The notes: generated from the sequence alone by a model not told the origin. A stretch of 12,567 bases of DNA from an uncultured Lachnobacterium sp. (GCA_900548765.1 URLU01000051.1:1-12567); one strand, 5' to 3'; shown: positions 1 to 7,336, numbered from the stretch's first letter. Translations and numbers: made by a program.

Positions 1-42
1 TGTACTTCTTGTTTAAGATCTGGCAAAGTTGAGAGAGCTTAG
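1..42 (+). CDS. rpmB: 50S ribosomal protein L28, C-terminal end (partial)
   Basis: Reading frame 1 gives 13 codons, CTSCLRSGKVERA, followed by TAG at 40-42. The tail LRSGKVxRA is the conserved C-terminus of clostridial L28, a small protein of the large ribosomal subunit. The visible CTSC is consistent with the second half of a zinc-binding CxxC pair, found in the cysteine-containing form of L28; the first half would lie outside the window. The gene is the only one on the plus strand and runs toward gerW. A hairpin terminator starts 26 bases after the stop. Only 13 residues are seen, so the call rests on one short but distinctive motif. Confidence 0.85.
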   Translation, partial: CTSCLRSGKVERA

Positions 43-67
43 TCTTTTTAATTTAAGTAAGTTGATA

Positions 68-99
68 AAAACCGCAGGTTTCTACCTGCGGTTTTCTTA
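68..99 (+). terminator. Intrinsic terminator after rpmB, probably bidirectional
   Basis: A perfect 12-bp stem (arms 68-79 and 84-95, GC-rich core CCGCAGG/CCTGCGG) closes a TTCT loop. On the plus strand it ends in TTTTCTTAT, as expected for rpmB termination. The A run in the left arm gives a T run on the opposite strand, so it can also stop minus-strand readthrough from the gerW operon. Confidence 0.88.
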
Positions 100-144
100 T
101 ACCCCAAAACTGCCACTAGCAGCTATATTTCATTCTTTGACATA

Positions 145-185
145 CAAAAAACAGGAGAAACTACGAGCTGGCAGTTTCTCCTGTT
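145..185 (-). terminator. Intrinsic terminator after gerW
   Basis: A 13-bp perfect stem (arms 150-162 and 173-185, core AGGAGAAACT/AGTTTCTCCT) with a 10-base loop is followed on the minus strand by a run of Ts (complement of 145-149) continuous with the foot of the stem. It begins 12 bases after the gerW stop and closes the Nudix-to-gerW operon. On the plus strand it is followed by TATTAC, so it looks mainly minus-directed. Confidence 0.9.
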
Positions 186-197
186 ATTACTTACCTT

Positions 198-611
198 TTA
201 TAACTCAGATGTCTTGTCCTCATCTTCTTCTACAATATCATCAATTACAATATCATCCTCTCCGGCAGTTGTCTTCTTATCGTCCTTTGTGAATTTGTTA
301 ACTAAATCCGGAACCATGTCAAGAATCTTTGTCATTCCATCCTGATTCTTAATATTAACAAGCTTAGTCTGTCCATTCTGGATAACAAGCACGGCACTTG
401 GCTGAATCTTTCCACCCATACCACCGGCTCCGTTGTTTTTCTTTTCCTCTGCGAAAGCTCCGGCTGCTACACCAAATGATACATCAACTAAAGGAAGAAT
501 TATTGTATCACCAATATTAATTGCATCACCAACTACTGTTTTGGTTGTAATAAAGCTATCCATTCCTTTAAATAATGATTCTACCGTGTTGTTAAAATTG
601 TTCTCTGACAT
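198..611 (-). CDS. gerW: GerW (YtfJ) family sporulation/germination protein
   Basis: This 137-residue protein matches the Spore_YtfJ/GerW family. It has an N-terminal helix-like stretch, then TKTVVGDAINIGDTIILPLV (about 23-42) and SFGVAAGAFAE, a glycine-rich GAGGMGG and SAVLVIQNGQ. In Bacillus subtilis GerW is made in the forespore and is needed for normal germination; the biochemical activity is not known. The usual family length is about 130-160. The C-terminal tail (about 110-137) is strongly acidic and contains a DDIVIDDIV repeat. The start has a strong GGAGG site 8 bases upstream. It is the last gene of the operon, 14 bases after the DUF2953 gene and followed by a terminator. I see no obvious forespore-type promoter directly in front of it, though one inside DUF2953 cannot be excluded. 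Confidence 0.93.
   Translation of the reverse strand: MSENNFNNTVESLFKGMDSFITTKTVVGDAINIGDTIILPLVDVSFGVAAGAFAEEKKNNGAGGMGGKIQPSAVLVIQNGQTKLVNIKNQDGMTKILDMVPDLVNKFTKDDKKTTAGEDDIVIDDIVEEDEDKTSEL
231..257. repeat. gerW: Short tandem repeat in the acidic tail of gerW
   Basis: The 12 bases TACAATATCATC occur at 231-242 and again at 246-257, a period of 15 bases (five codons). On the coding strand this gives DDIV-I-DDIV. It is in frame and most simply a small slippage duplication in a disordered acidic tail. Confidence 0.7.
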
Positions 612-625
612 ACCTCATTCCTCCT

Positions 626-1495
626 CTATTTTCTTATTTCATTATATAATTTACGACAATTCTTATCAACAAGTACTCGAATTGCAATTATCAATATTTT
701 ATATAAAAATATGTGTCCTTTTATATCAAACTCCGAGTCGATATATATTTCTTCTCTTTCAAAATCAGGTCTGATCTTCCATTTGTTTCTGTAACCTATT
801 GGAAACATAGCAAGTATGCCCAGCACCATGCCTGTCTTATCTGGTGAACCTGCGGAAAATTCAGCTTTCAAATACAGCTTGTAAGGCATTATTGCTTTGA
901 GCAGGTTTATAAGCTCGGTTTTGATTTTGTTCAGTGCCTCCTTGCAGCTGTCGTCCTTTAGGATTTTTTTAATTTTGCCTGTAAGACGCTTTATTTTTTC
1001 TTTTTCTTTATTATTTGAATAAGCATTTGTTGCATTTGTACATTCATCTTCTGAAACAGATTTTTCAGCATTTGTGGCATTTGCATTTATTTTCTCTTCA
1101 GCAACTGCTATATTATCAGTATTTTTTATATCAGTTTCAGAAATATTCTTTATGTTTTCTGCTTCTATACTGTCACTATCACAACTGCCGTCATCACCAT
1201 TATTATCACTTCTATCATTAGAAGTGTCACTATCCTTCATCAGATTTTTCTTTACAAACAGAATCCTAAGCCCTGCCGTAAGCTCCGGGTCAATGTCCAC
1301 ATTTACCCCTATCAGATGAAAAATCCAGCTCAGCCTTATATGAATATCGCTCTTATTTTCCTTATCATATACTTCAGTACCCAATATCCGGTACTTAACC
1401 GGGTAAAAAAGAACAAGTAATATTAGAACAAGCAAAATACATAATAAAACAACTAAAACTATACCTATAATTTTTAGTATATTTAAAAATATCAC
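626..1495 (-). CDS. DUF2953 domain membrane protein
   Basis: This 289-residue protein has one strongly hydrophobic N-terminal segment (about 5-30) followed by YPVKYRILG, typical of DUF2953 proteins. A short conserved part (about 35-85, with IRLSWIFHLIGV) is followed by a long low-complexity acidic and Asn-rich linker (about 87-165, including two NATNA repeats). The C-terminal conserved part has LGILAMFPIGYRNKWKIRPD (about 225-244) and DSEFDIKGHIFLYKI. The start is GTG at 1495, supported by GGAGGAG 9 bases upstream; no in-frame ATG follows until residue 86, inside the linker. It lies between the 105-residue unknown and gerW, with gaps of 6 and 14 bases. The function is not established. DUF2953 genes often sit next to gerW in Firmicutes, so a role in sporulation is plausible but inferred. 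Confidence 0.88.
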   Translation of the reverse strand: MIFLNILKIIGIVLVVLLCILLVLILLVLFYPVKYRILGTEVYDKENKSDIHIRLSWIFHLIGVNVDIDPELTAGLRILFVKKNLMKDSDTSNDRSDNNGDDGSCDSDSIEAENIKNISETDIKNTDNIAVAEEKINANATNAEKSVSEDECTNATNAYSNNKEKEKIKRLTGKIKKILKDDSCKEALNKIKTELINLLKAIMPYKLYLKAEFSAGSPDKTGMVLGILAMFPIGYRNKWKIRPDFEREEIYIDSEFDIKGHIFLYKILIIAIRVLVDKNCRKLYNEIRK

Positions 1496-1501
1496 TTAAA
1501 T

Positions 1502-1819
1502 TTACTCCTCCAAGCTTTTCAAATAATTATACACATCTACTCTGCCTGTTTCATGGTAGGTCTCGTCAACTATCTGTCTTGTGAGCTCCAGTGCCTCGTC
1601 ATAATCTCCTGCTATTCCGATAACCATAAGTTTGTCCTTGGGATATGCCTTCTGCATCAAATCCGTTGTCGGAATAATATCCAGCAGATTGTCTGGGTTT
1701 GAAGAAAAAGTGATAACATAGGTGTGCAGCATGCCAGCATTATGCTTTATCTTCCAGATGACCTTCTTCTTTTTATGTTCTATAGATTCCCCTACGTATA
1801 AGTTTTTATACCATTTCAT
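1502..1819 (-). CDS. Conserved-looking hypothetical protein, 105 residues
   Basis: I do not recognise a named family. The product is small, soluble and basic at its N-terminus (MKWYKNLYVG, then HKKKKVIWKIKH at about 15-26). A beta-rich stretch follows (LHTYVITFSSNPDNLLDIIP, about 31-50). The C-terminal half looks alpha/beta (KLMVIGIAGDYDEALELTRQIVDETY, about 63-88), ending in YNYLKSLEE. There is no signal peptide, membrane segment or cysteine. The start is ATG with a GAGG site 7 bases upstream. It lies 37 bases after the Nudix gene and 6 bases before DUF2953, so it is a mid-operon gene. Codon use and composition match its neighbours, which argues that it is a real resident gene. A small adaptor or binding protein is possible, but that is a guess. 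Confidence 0.82.
   Translation of the reverse strand: MKWYKNLYVGESIEHKKKKVIWKIKHNAGMLHTYVITFSSNPDNLLDIIPTTDLMQKAYPKDKLMVIGIAGDYDEALELTRQIVDETYHETGRVDVYNYLKSLEE
1505..1511 (-). promoter_or_regulatory. Ribosome binding site fixing a GTG start (DUF2953)
   Basis: GGAGGAG on the minus strand lies 9 bases before GTG at 1493-1495. It overlaps the final Glu-Glu codons of the upstream 105-residue gene, whose stop is at 1502-1504, so the two genes are probably translated in a coupled way. Confidence 0.75.
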
Positions 1820-1834
1820 ACATAAACCTCAAAT

Positions 1835-1857
1835 AAGCAGTCTGCTGTAAACTGCTT
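1835..1857 (-). other. Intergenic stem-loop between the Nudix and 105-residue genes
   Basis: Arms AAGCAGT (1835-1841) and ACTGCTT (1851-1857) form a 7-bp perfect stem with a 9-base loop just after the Nudix stop codon. There is no T run after it, so it does not look like a terminator. It could be an RNA stability or processing element, or chance. Confidence 0.35.
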
Positions 1858-2309
1858 TAGAAATATTTGTGATTACCCCATAGGTTGCTTTTTTTTAAGT
1901 CAAGGTATTCATTATAAGCTTTTTCAAGAATCTGCTTCTCGTTAGAAAATTTAAGAAGATGATAAGCCTCATGGAATTTATAAAAGCCGGAATCCATGAA
2001 ATATTCTTCTCTTTGTGGTTTGCTGTAATAGTTTTCGCCCATCATCAGATACCAGTGCACAGTCTTCTCCACTGTGTCCTCTGGAACTGTGAATGTGTAA
2101 TTGCTTTTTCCAATATACTGGATTATGGTGGCGTTGGCACCAGTTTCTTCCTTTACTTCGCGGAGGGCAGTATCCTTGTATTCCTCTCCCTCTTCGACTG
2201 TTCCCTTTGGGAGCACCCAGCCTTCATACTTATTACGATAATTTTTATATAAGAGTAAAATCTTACCTCGAAAAATTACCACACCGCCACAGCTTGTTGC
2301 TTCTATCAT
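1857..2309 (-). CDS. Nudix hydrolase
   Basis: The 150-residue protein has a perfect Nudix box, G36-x5-E42-x7-R50-E51-V-x-E54-E55-x-G57-A58. The two glutamates of the REVKEE core would bind the metal for hydrolysis of a nucleoside diphosphate linked to another group. The fold starts with ATSCGGVVIF and WVLPKGTVEEGE, the single-domain style of bis(5'-nucleosyl)-tetraphosphatase/MutT-like enzymes. The HWYLMMGENY segment (about 85-95) and the late FHEAYHLLKF helix also suit that group. The substrate cannot be told from sequence; diadenosine polyphosphates are one candidate. The start has an ideal AGGAGG 7 bases upstream. It is the first gene after a good promoter at 2348-2376 and leads the operon that ends in gerW. 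Confidence 0.93.
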   Translation of the reverse strand: MIEATSCGGVVIFRGKILLLYKNYRNKYEGWVLPKGTVEEGEEYKDTALREVKEETGANATIIQYIGKSNYTFTVPEDTVEKTVHWYLMMGENYYSKPQREEYFMDSGFYKFHEAYHLLKFSNEKQILEKAYNEYLDLKKSNLWGNHKYF

Positions 2310-2347
2310 TGCAATTCCTCCTATAGTGTGGTTGCCTAACTGGATTT

Positions 2348-2376
2348 AGTATACTCTAATTTGATAACTTATGCAA
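2348..2376 (-). promoter_or_regulatory. Sigma-A-type promoter for the Nudix-to-gerW operon
   Basis: On the minus strand TTGCAT (2371-2376) and TATACT (2348-2353) are separated by exactly 17 bases. They lie in the 84-base gap between the PBP stop and the Nudix start, about 38 bases before the ATG. Both boxes match the vegetative consensus at 4-5 of 6 positions. The AGGAGG site at 2317-2322 follows at a normal distance. Confidence 0.72.
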
Positions 2377-2393
2377 TAAATTGAATGTATAAG

Positions 2394-3821
2394 CTAGTTG
2401 AAATATTTGTCAAACACATTTTTGGCGATTGGTACAGCGTAGGTGCTTCCAGCCCCTGAATTTTCAACTATTACCGCAATCGCTATGTCGTTATAGCCAT
2501 CCTTTTTTGCATAGCCTACAAACCATGCATTGGTCTGGTCTGTGGTATCTGACACTTCGGCAGTACCGGTCTTGCCATATGCTGAGTATGACTGACCGCT
2601 TAATTTGCTGCAGGTACCATAAGATACTGCGGCGGACATAAGACTTTCAAGCATATCCGACTCGTTCTGGCTTAAAAGAGCTGAATACTGGCTCTGTGAA
2701 TTGCTGCTTACCACAACACCATCCACATTCTCAGTATGGTCAACCAGATAAGGCTTCATGAGCACTCCATCGTTGCAAATCGCGCTGGTAACAAGAAGCA
2801 TGTGTAATGGCGAAACCATAGTCTTTCCCTGTCCTATGCTGGTCTCCATGGTCATGGCTGCAGAATCCTCTGACGAGAGAGAAAATTTACTCTTAGATGA
2901 CTCAAAGGCAATCGGCAGGCTTGTGTTAAAAAGCATTGAATTGCACAGCGCATCAAAGGAATCATTGTTTATCTGCAAGCCAATATTTGAAAATGATGTA
3001 TTGCAGGACTCAGCAAAGGATTGCTCAAAATTCACAGTGCCATGCACTTCACCCTTATAACAGTTGATGGTAGAGTTATCCGCCACGATTTTTCCTGTAC
3101 AGTCATACTGGTAATCCATATAATCATCCGGATGCTCCCTGTAATACTCAAGGGCTGTGAAAATCTTGAAGGTAGAACCCGGAGCATACTGTCCCTGGGT
3201 TGCCCTGTTGTAGAGACTGCTGCCACCCTCACTGTTTACTGATTCCCAATCTGCAGCTATTGTATTCGGGTCATAATCAGGCTTTGAAACCATAGCCAGA
3301 ATTTTGCCTGTCTGAGGTTCCATGACTATCACTGCCCCATCATAACTGCCCAGAGACTGATATGCCACACTCTGCAAATCATAGTTTAAGGTGGTGACAA
3401 CTGTATCACCCTTGCTCTTATTACCACTTATATCATCAAAAATCTGTTTCACAAAAAACTCATGCGAGCGCAGCAGATTGAAATTACATTGATTTTCCAG
3501 TCCCGCCTTGCCGTTGGTAGAAAAACCTATTGCATGGGCAAACATGCGTCCAGCCGGATAATTTCTGGTCTCTGTACCATCCGCAGATGTGTTAGTCTCA
3601 GCTAACACATGGCCATCCGCAGAAACTATGTCTCCTCTTGTGACATACTGGGAAAACAAGTCCTGCAGGGAATTGTAAGGGCTGTTTATGAACTGCTCAC
3701 TTTTGGCAGTCTGAAAATATATAAAATATCCTATAAGAGCCAGAAAAATAAAGAAGAAAAAGTAAGTAATTATGGAATATTCTCTATTTTTGTTTGTTTT
3801 CTTTTTGTTTTTTTGAGCCAT
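2394..3821 (-). CDS. Class B penicillin-binding protein (transpeptidase)
   Basis: This is a peptidoglycan transpeptidase with one N-terminal membrane anchor (about residues 17-37) and an extracellular catalytic domain. Counting from the ATG chosen here (475 residues), the active-site STFK motif is Ser216-Lys219, the second motif is Ser-Cys-Asn at 272-274 and the third is Lys-Thr-Gly at 417-419 (YGKTGTAEV). The region before the catalytic domain is short (YVTRGDIVSADG, YPAGRMFAHAIGF), as in PbpA-type proteins found next to SEDS genes, and there is no PASTA domain. An upstream in-frame GTG at 3830 would add three residues, but it abuts the AGGAAG site; ATG at 3821 lies 9 bases after that site and is preferred. 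The gene overlaps the SEDS gene by 38 bases, and the two products probably form one polymerase-crosslinker complex. Beta-lactams are expected to acylate Ser216. Confidence 0.95.
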   Translation of the reverse strand: MAQKNKKKTNKNREYSIITYFFFFIFLALIGYFIYFQTAKSEQFINSPYNSLQDLFSQYVTRGDIVSADGHVLAETNTSADGTETRNYPAGRMFAHAIGFSTNGKAGLENQCNFNLLRSHEFFVKQIFDDISGNKSKGDTVVTTLNYDLQSVAYQSLGSYDGAVIVMEPQTGKILAMVSKPDYDPNTIAADWESVNSEGGSSLYNRATQGQYAPGSTFKIFTALEYYREHPDDYMDYQYDCTGKIVADNSTINCYKGEVHGTVNFEQSFAESCNTSFSNIGLQINNDSFDALCNSMLFNTSLPIAFESSKSKFSLSSEDSAAMTMETSIGQGKTMVSPLHMLLVTSAICNDGVLMKPYLVDHTENVDGVVVSSNSQSQYSALLSQNESDMLESLMSAAVSYGTCSKLSGQSYSAYGKTGTAEVSDTTDQTNAWFVGYAKKDGYNDIAIAVIVENSGAGSTYAVPIAKNVFDKYFN

Positions 3822-5139
3822 TTGCCACACCTTCCTGAGTTCTTGACTGCATAATATATAATCCCTGCACTATTCCGAAAATAATCATTGTTGACAGCAG
3901 TGAGCTTCCACCATAGCTTACCAGAGGCAGGGTCACACCTGTCGATGGTATGAATTTGGTCACACCTCCGATTGTGAGGAAAACCTGAAGTGCATACACA
4001 CTTCCCAGTCCAAGGGCAACCATTTTATAAAAGGAATCCTTAAGCTGCATGGATATATTAAATATCATAAAGAAACAGCTTACACATATCATTATGATAC
4101 ATAAGGCAAATATGCCTCCAAACTCTTCTGAGATAGCAGAAAAAATAAAGTCATTCTCAACAACCGGGATTTTCTTAGGAAGTCCCTGGTTTAAGCCTAG
4201 TCCAAACCAGCCGCCAGTACCGATTGCAAAAAGTGACTGGCATATCTGGTAGCCCTGATTGTCAATAACACTCAAAGGATCCTTCCATGCTATAAAACGG
4301 GTCTGCACATGGGAAAAGAGGTTATAACCCAGCACGGCGGCAAGGGACATAAAGCCTATTCCTCCTGCAAAAATATAGAGCTTTTTGGTGGCAACATATA
4401 TCATCACAAGGTATGTAAAGAAATATATTAAGGCACCTCCCAAATCTTTAGAAGCAACCAGTATAAGCACAAAGACCGCAGACACACCGCTGGTTATTGT
4501 AAGCTGCTTCAAGTCCGTAGAATTATAAAGCATGGAAGCTATATAAAATACAAAGATAATTTTAATAAATTCAGAAGGCTGGATGGATATGCCTGCAATG
4601 CTTATGGAAAGCTTGGCTCCATAGCTTGTGGCACCGGCTACTGCAACAATGAGCAGTGATAAGATACCAACAGCAGCATATACCCAGGTGAGCTTTCTGA
4701 ATACTGAGATTTTCCTCAAAACCAATGGTATGATTAAGGCTATGGCAAAGCCTGCAATCAGAAAAAGCAACTGCCTTACTGCCTTGTTGATAGACAGCCT
4801 TGCCAGAATTACAAGTCCTATGCTGAGCAGCATGACCATGTTGTTAAGCACAAGCTCTGATGCAGTCTTAAAAAGCAGATGGTACATGATGATTATGGCA
4901 AGCAGGATAATAAGCTGCATAAGATAAAAGCCGATTATCTGTTTGTCCATCGTAGTAATATAGAGCACGCCAAAGCAGCTTAGATTTATCATAAAAATAA
5001 GCCATCTTTGCAGTGCATATTTGCCTTTCTGCTTTGCCTTGTTGTCTGAATGTCTAAATATACTAAAACAATTAAAGGTATAAATAAGTATCAGAAATAT
5101 GTTTATATATTTAGATAACTGGACTAATAAATGAACCAT
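3784..5139 (-). CDS. FtsW/RodA/SpoVE family SEDS peptidoglycan glycosyltransferase
   Basis: This 451-residue multi-pass membrane protein has about 10-12 hydrophobic segments. SEDS proteins polymerise glycan strands from lipid II at the outer face of the membrane. Family landmarks are QPSEFIKI (about 187-194), KDLGGALIYF (231-240), QGYQICQSLFAIGTGGWFGLG (about 295-315), ENDFIFSAISEEFGG (328-342) and the signature PSTGVTLPLVSYGGSS (about 398-413). The Asp in ENDF (D330) aligns with the conserved loop Asp of the HTDF motif thought to be catalytic. The N-terminal about 120 residues add extra membrane segments before the core, as in many clostridial members. The start codon directly follows the U32 stop (TAA-ATG), with AGAGGAG 8 bases upstream. 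The next gene is the partner PBP. Whether it serves division, elongation or sporulation cannot be decided here; zapA nearby hints at division. Confidence 0.94.
   Translation of the reverse strand: MVHLLVQLSKYINIFLILIYTFNCFSIFRHSDNKAKQKGKYALQRWLIFMINLSCFGVLYITTMDKQIIGFYLMQLIILLAIIIMYHLLFKTASELVLNNMVMLLSIGLVILARLSINKAVRQLLFLIAGFAIALIIPLVLRKISVFRKLTWVYAAVGILSLLIVAVAGATSYGAKLSISIAGISIQPSEFIKIIFVFYIASMLYNSTDLKQLTITSGVSAVFVLILVASKDLGGALIYFFTYLVMIYVATKKLYIFAGGIGFMSLAAVLGYNLFSHVQTRFIAWKDPLSVIDNQGYQICQSLFAIGTGGWFGLGLNQGLPKKIPVVENDFIFSAISEEFGGIFALCIIMICVSCFFMIFNISMQLKDSFYKMVALGLGSVYALQVFLTIGGVTKFIPSTGVTLPLVSYGGSSLLSTMIIFGIVQGLYIMQSRTQEGVANGSKKQKENKQK
3831..3836 (-). promoter_or_regulatory. Ribosome binding site deciding the PBP start
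   Basis: AGGAAG on the minus strand is 9 bases upstream of ATG at 3819-3821 and directly abuts GTG at 3828-3830. The spacing supports the ATG. The site lies within the 3' end of the SEDS gene, so translation is likely coupled. Confidence 0.7.
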
Positions 5140-7293
5140 TTATTCAACTCCTCTTTTATAATGTCCATTTGTAAACTCTCCTCTTCTTTTAAGAGAAGGA
5201 TTTTCAAAATATGAAAGTATCTCTCTGGTTTCTGCCGCGTCCTCCACTGTAAACATAAGTCTCAGATTATGGATTTTGCTTTCTTTTATCCCTGCAATGT
5301 CATTTAAGAGCATCGTTGGCAGGGTGTTGTAAATCACATTATAACACTCATTGCACATATTTTTTACAGGAAAAAGCTTATTATATCTGTCCTTTAAATA
5401 AGTTATCTGCTTACACTTATCACATTTGGATGAGTTCCTGTGGACGCACTGGGCTGAGGTCATAAGCGGATAATATCCATATACAATCATTTCAGTGTCC
5501 GCATTTGAGCGTCTGGCTATCTCCCTGCCATTAAGCTCTAAAGGCATGGTATCTAAGCTTATATTAAGCTCGTGGTAAGCATTTACAGCATAATCATTGT
5601 AGGTGTAGAGATTATGGTCTGTGATTATCTCCCTGTCAGGGAATTTGTCAAGACACCAGCCAAGCTCCTCATAATTTTTAACAACAAATCCTGATATAGC
5701 ACTCTGACCTAACAAATCCTGCTTGGAAAGCAGAAAATTATAGGTTTTATCCCTGCAGACTGCCGGCAGAATAATATATATTTTCTTGCCATTTGAAGTA
5801 ACAAGCCTTATGTCATCTGCTATTTCGTTATCAAAATCATTGAGGCTGTATCTGTTCCAGTCTATATACACTCTTGAGATAAGACTGCTCTTACACACTT
5901 CTTTAAGCTGGGCTGTGGTCTCTACAGAAGCACTGCAGCTATCTTGTAATTCTGCGGATTTATCAGCCACAGGTGCAGGCTTTTGTTTTAAGCATCTGCT
6001 TTCATCTCTTACATATGTGCTTAAAAGCTCATTCTTTAAGCCCTCAAGGGCACTTCGCCTAAGCTCATTTATAGCACCATTTGGCATAAATATATTATCA
6101 TCCATGATGACTTCAAGCTCTTCAAATACAAAGGATGTGTCACCAGTCTTTGACAATCTTTTCGCTACATCCTCTTTAATCAGCGGTTTTTTCTGGGCTT
6201 TATCCACTGTTTGGCCTGTTGCAGTATAGACGTAATTCTTGCACTCTACAGTCAGAAATGAATTATTACCTTCATTCAGGACACAGATGCCCTTTACAGG
6301 AAGCCTGGTTTCTGTGTCTACATATCTGGCTGATATACGGCTCACAAAATCCTCATCCTCCACAGCAAAATTAGGCTTTTCATATGTGATCATGTCTTTT
6401 GCATTGTGGTCAAAGTAATACTTATCCGTAAAACCACATCTGTTTCCAAGGGATTTAAGCTTATTATAGTCAGAGTTCGAAACAGGCTTTAAGCTGTCCA
6501 CATATTTCCTGTAAAATGACACAACTCCGGCTGCATACTCAGGACGCTTCATCCGCCCCTCAATTTTAAGGGAATATACACCAGCTTCTTTTAACTCATT
6601 TATGTCCCTTATACCACACATATCCTTCATGCTCAGTATATAAGAATCCTTTAAAAGATCCTTGTGGTTTTCATCCATCACTGTATAGGCAAGCCTGCAG
6701 GGCTGGGCACACCGGCCTCTGTTACCGCTTCTGCATCCTAAGAGACTGCTGAATAGGCACTGACCTGAATAACAATAACACAATGCCCCGTGTACAAAGG
6801 CTTCAAGCTCCATTCCAGTTGCTTCATGGATTTTTTTCATCTCAGCAAGACTTGTCTCCCTTGCCATAACAACTCTGGTTACGCCATAGCTTTGAAGCAG
6901 CCTGACCCCTTCTATCCCTGTCAAAGTCATCTGTGTGCTGGTGTGGATTGGCAAATCAGGAAATGCCTTATGTATATAGCTTAAGGCTCCAAAATCCTGC
7001 ACTAAAACAGCATCCAGTCCTTTTAAGTAAAATGGAAGCAGATAATCATACAGTTCATCATTTATCTCCTTATTTTTTAAAAGTGTATTTACTGTCAAAT
7101 ATACCTTTTTACCTCTTAGATGGGCATAATCAATTGCCTGCAGCAGCTCCTCTTCTGTGAAGTTATCAGCGTAGGCTCTGGCTCCAAACCTTGAGCCTCC
7201 CACATATACTGCATCGGCTCCTGCCTCTATGACAGCCTTAAATGTCTGAAAAGAACCTGCCGGTGCAAGCACTTCAAAATCTGTATTTATCAT
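5140..7293 (-). CDS. Peptidase U32 family protein, RlhA-like
   Basis: The 717-residue protein begins with the U32 TIM-barrel-like domain (FEVLAPAGSFQTFKAVIEAGADAVY, about 6-30). It carries the U32 signature EAFVHGALCYCYSGQCLFS at 164-182. Cysteines at 172, 174, 179, 187, 195 and 199 include a set resembling the Fe-S-type ligands of RlhA and TrhP. A second conserved unit (about 300-400, VSRISARYVDTETRLPVKG) resembles the collagenase-like DUF3656 part of long U32 proteins. The C-terminus has another Cys cluster (C616, C624, C627, C647, C650). Family members once called collagenases are now known in E. coli to support hydroxylation of 23S rRNA (RlhA) or tRNA (TrhP); a protease role is doubtful. 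The length is in the range of the RlhA-type group (E. coli about 650). It starts a three-gene unit with the SEDS and PBP genes; AGGAG lies 8 bases before the ATG. Confidence 0.93.
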   Translation of the reverse strand: MINTDFEVLAPAGSFQTFKAVIEAGADAVYVGGSRFGARAYADNFTEEELLQAIDYAHLRGKKVYLTVNTLLKNKEINDELYDYLLPFYLKGLDAVLVQDFGALSYIHKAFPDLPIHTSTQMTLTGIEGVRLLQSYGVTRVVMARETSLAEMKKIHEATGMELEAFVHGALCYCYSGQCLFSSLLGCRSGNRGRCAQPCRLAYTVMDENHKDLLKDSYILSMKDMCGIRDINELKEAGVYSLKIEGRMKRPEYAAGVVSFYRKYVDSLKPVSNSDYNKLKSLGNRCGFTDKYYFDHNAKDMITYEKPNFAVEDEDFVSRISARYVDTETRLPVKGICVLNEGNNSFLTVECKNYVYTATGQTVDKAQKKPLIKEDVAKRLSKTGDTSFVFEELEVIMDDNIFMPNGAINELRRSALEGLKNELLSTYVRDESRCLKQKPAPVADKSAELQDSCSASVETTAQLKEVCKSSLISRVYIDWNRYSLNDFDNEIADDIRLVTSNGKKIYIILPAVCRDKTYNFLLSKQDLLGQSAISGFVVKNYEELGWCLDKFPDREIITDHNLYTYNDYAVNAYHELNISLDTMPLELNGREIARRSNADTEMIVYGYYPLMTSAQCVHRNSSKCDKCKQITYLKDRYNKLFPVKNMCNECYNVIYNTLPTMLLNDIAGIKESKIHNLRLMFTVEDAAETREILSYFENPSLKRRGEFTNGHYKRGVE

Positions 7294-7313
7294 AGCATAT
7301 TCTCCTGCTTTAT

Positions 7314-7336
7314 AATCTTATATTAATATTAAGATT
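7314..7336. repeat. Inverted repeat upstream of the U32 gene
   Basis: AATCTTA (7314-7320) and TAAGATT (7330-7336) form 7-bp perfect arms around a 9-base AT-only spacer, 21 bases before the U32 start. It overlaps the weak promoter candidate. It could be an operator, but the composition makes chance likely. Confidence 0.35.

Noticed and set aside
433..774. Plus-strand open frame of 113 codons across the gerW/DUF2953 junction
   Set aside because: It is antisense to two supported genes, with biased low-quality composition and no promoter or family match.
1015..1319. Plus-strand frames rich in His, Leu and Phe inside DUF2953
   Set aside because: These are the reverse reading of the Asp/Asn/Ser-rich linker; the odd composition is explained by that.
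2366..2399. Imperfect inverted repeat (AACTTAT ... ATAAGctaGTT) at the PBP 3' end
   Set aside because: The arms are broken by a 3-base bulge, AT-rich and without a T run, so I do not call it a terminator or an operator. It also overlaps the -35 box of the Nudix promoter.
3032..3232. Minus-strand frame of 66 codons inside the PBP gene
   Set aside because: It overlaps the catalytic domain of the PBP in another frame and has no independent start signal.
5786..6229. Open frame of 147 codons on the plus strand inside the U32 gene
   Set aside because: It is antisense to a well-conserved gene, has no ribosome binding site that I can see and no recognisable domain. It is a frame shadow.
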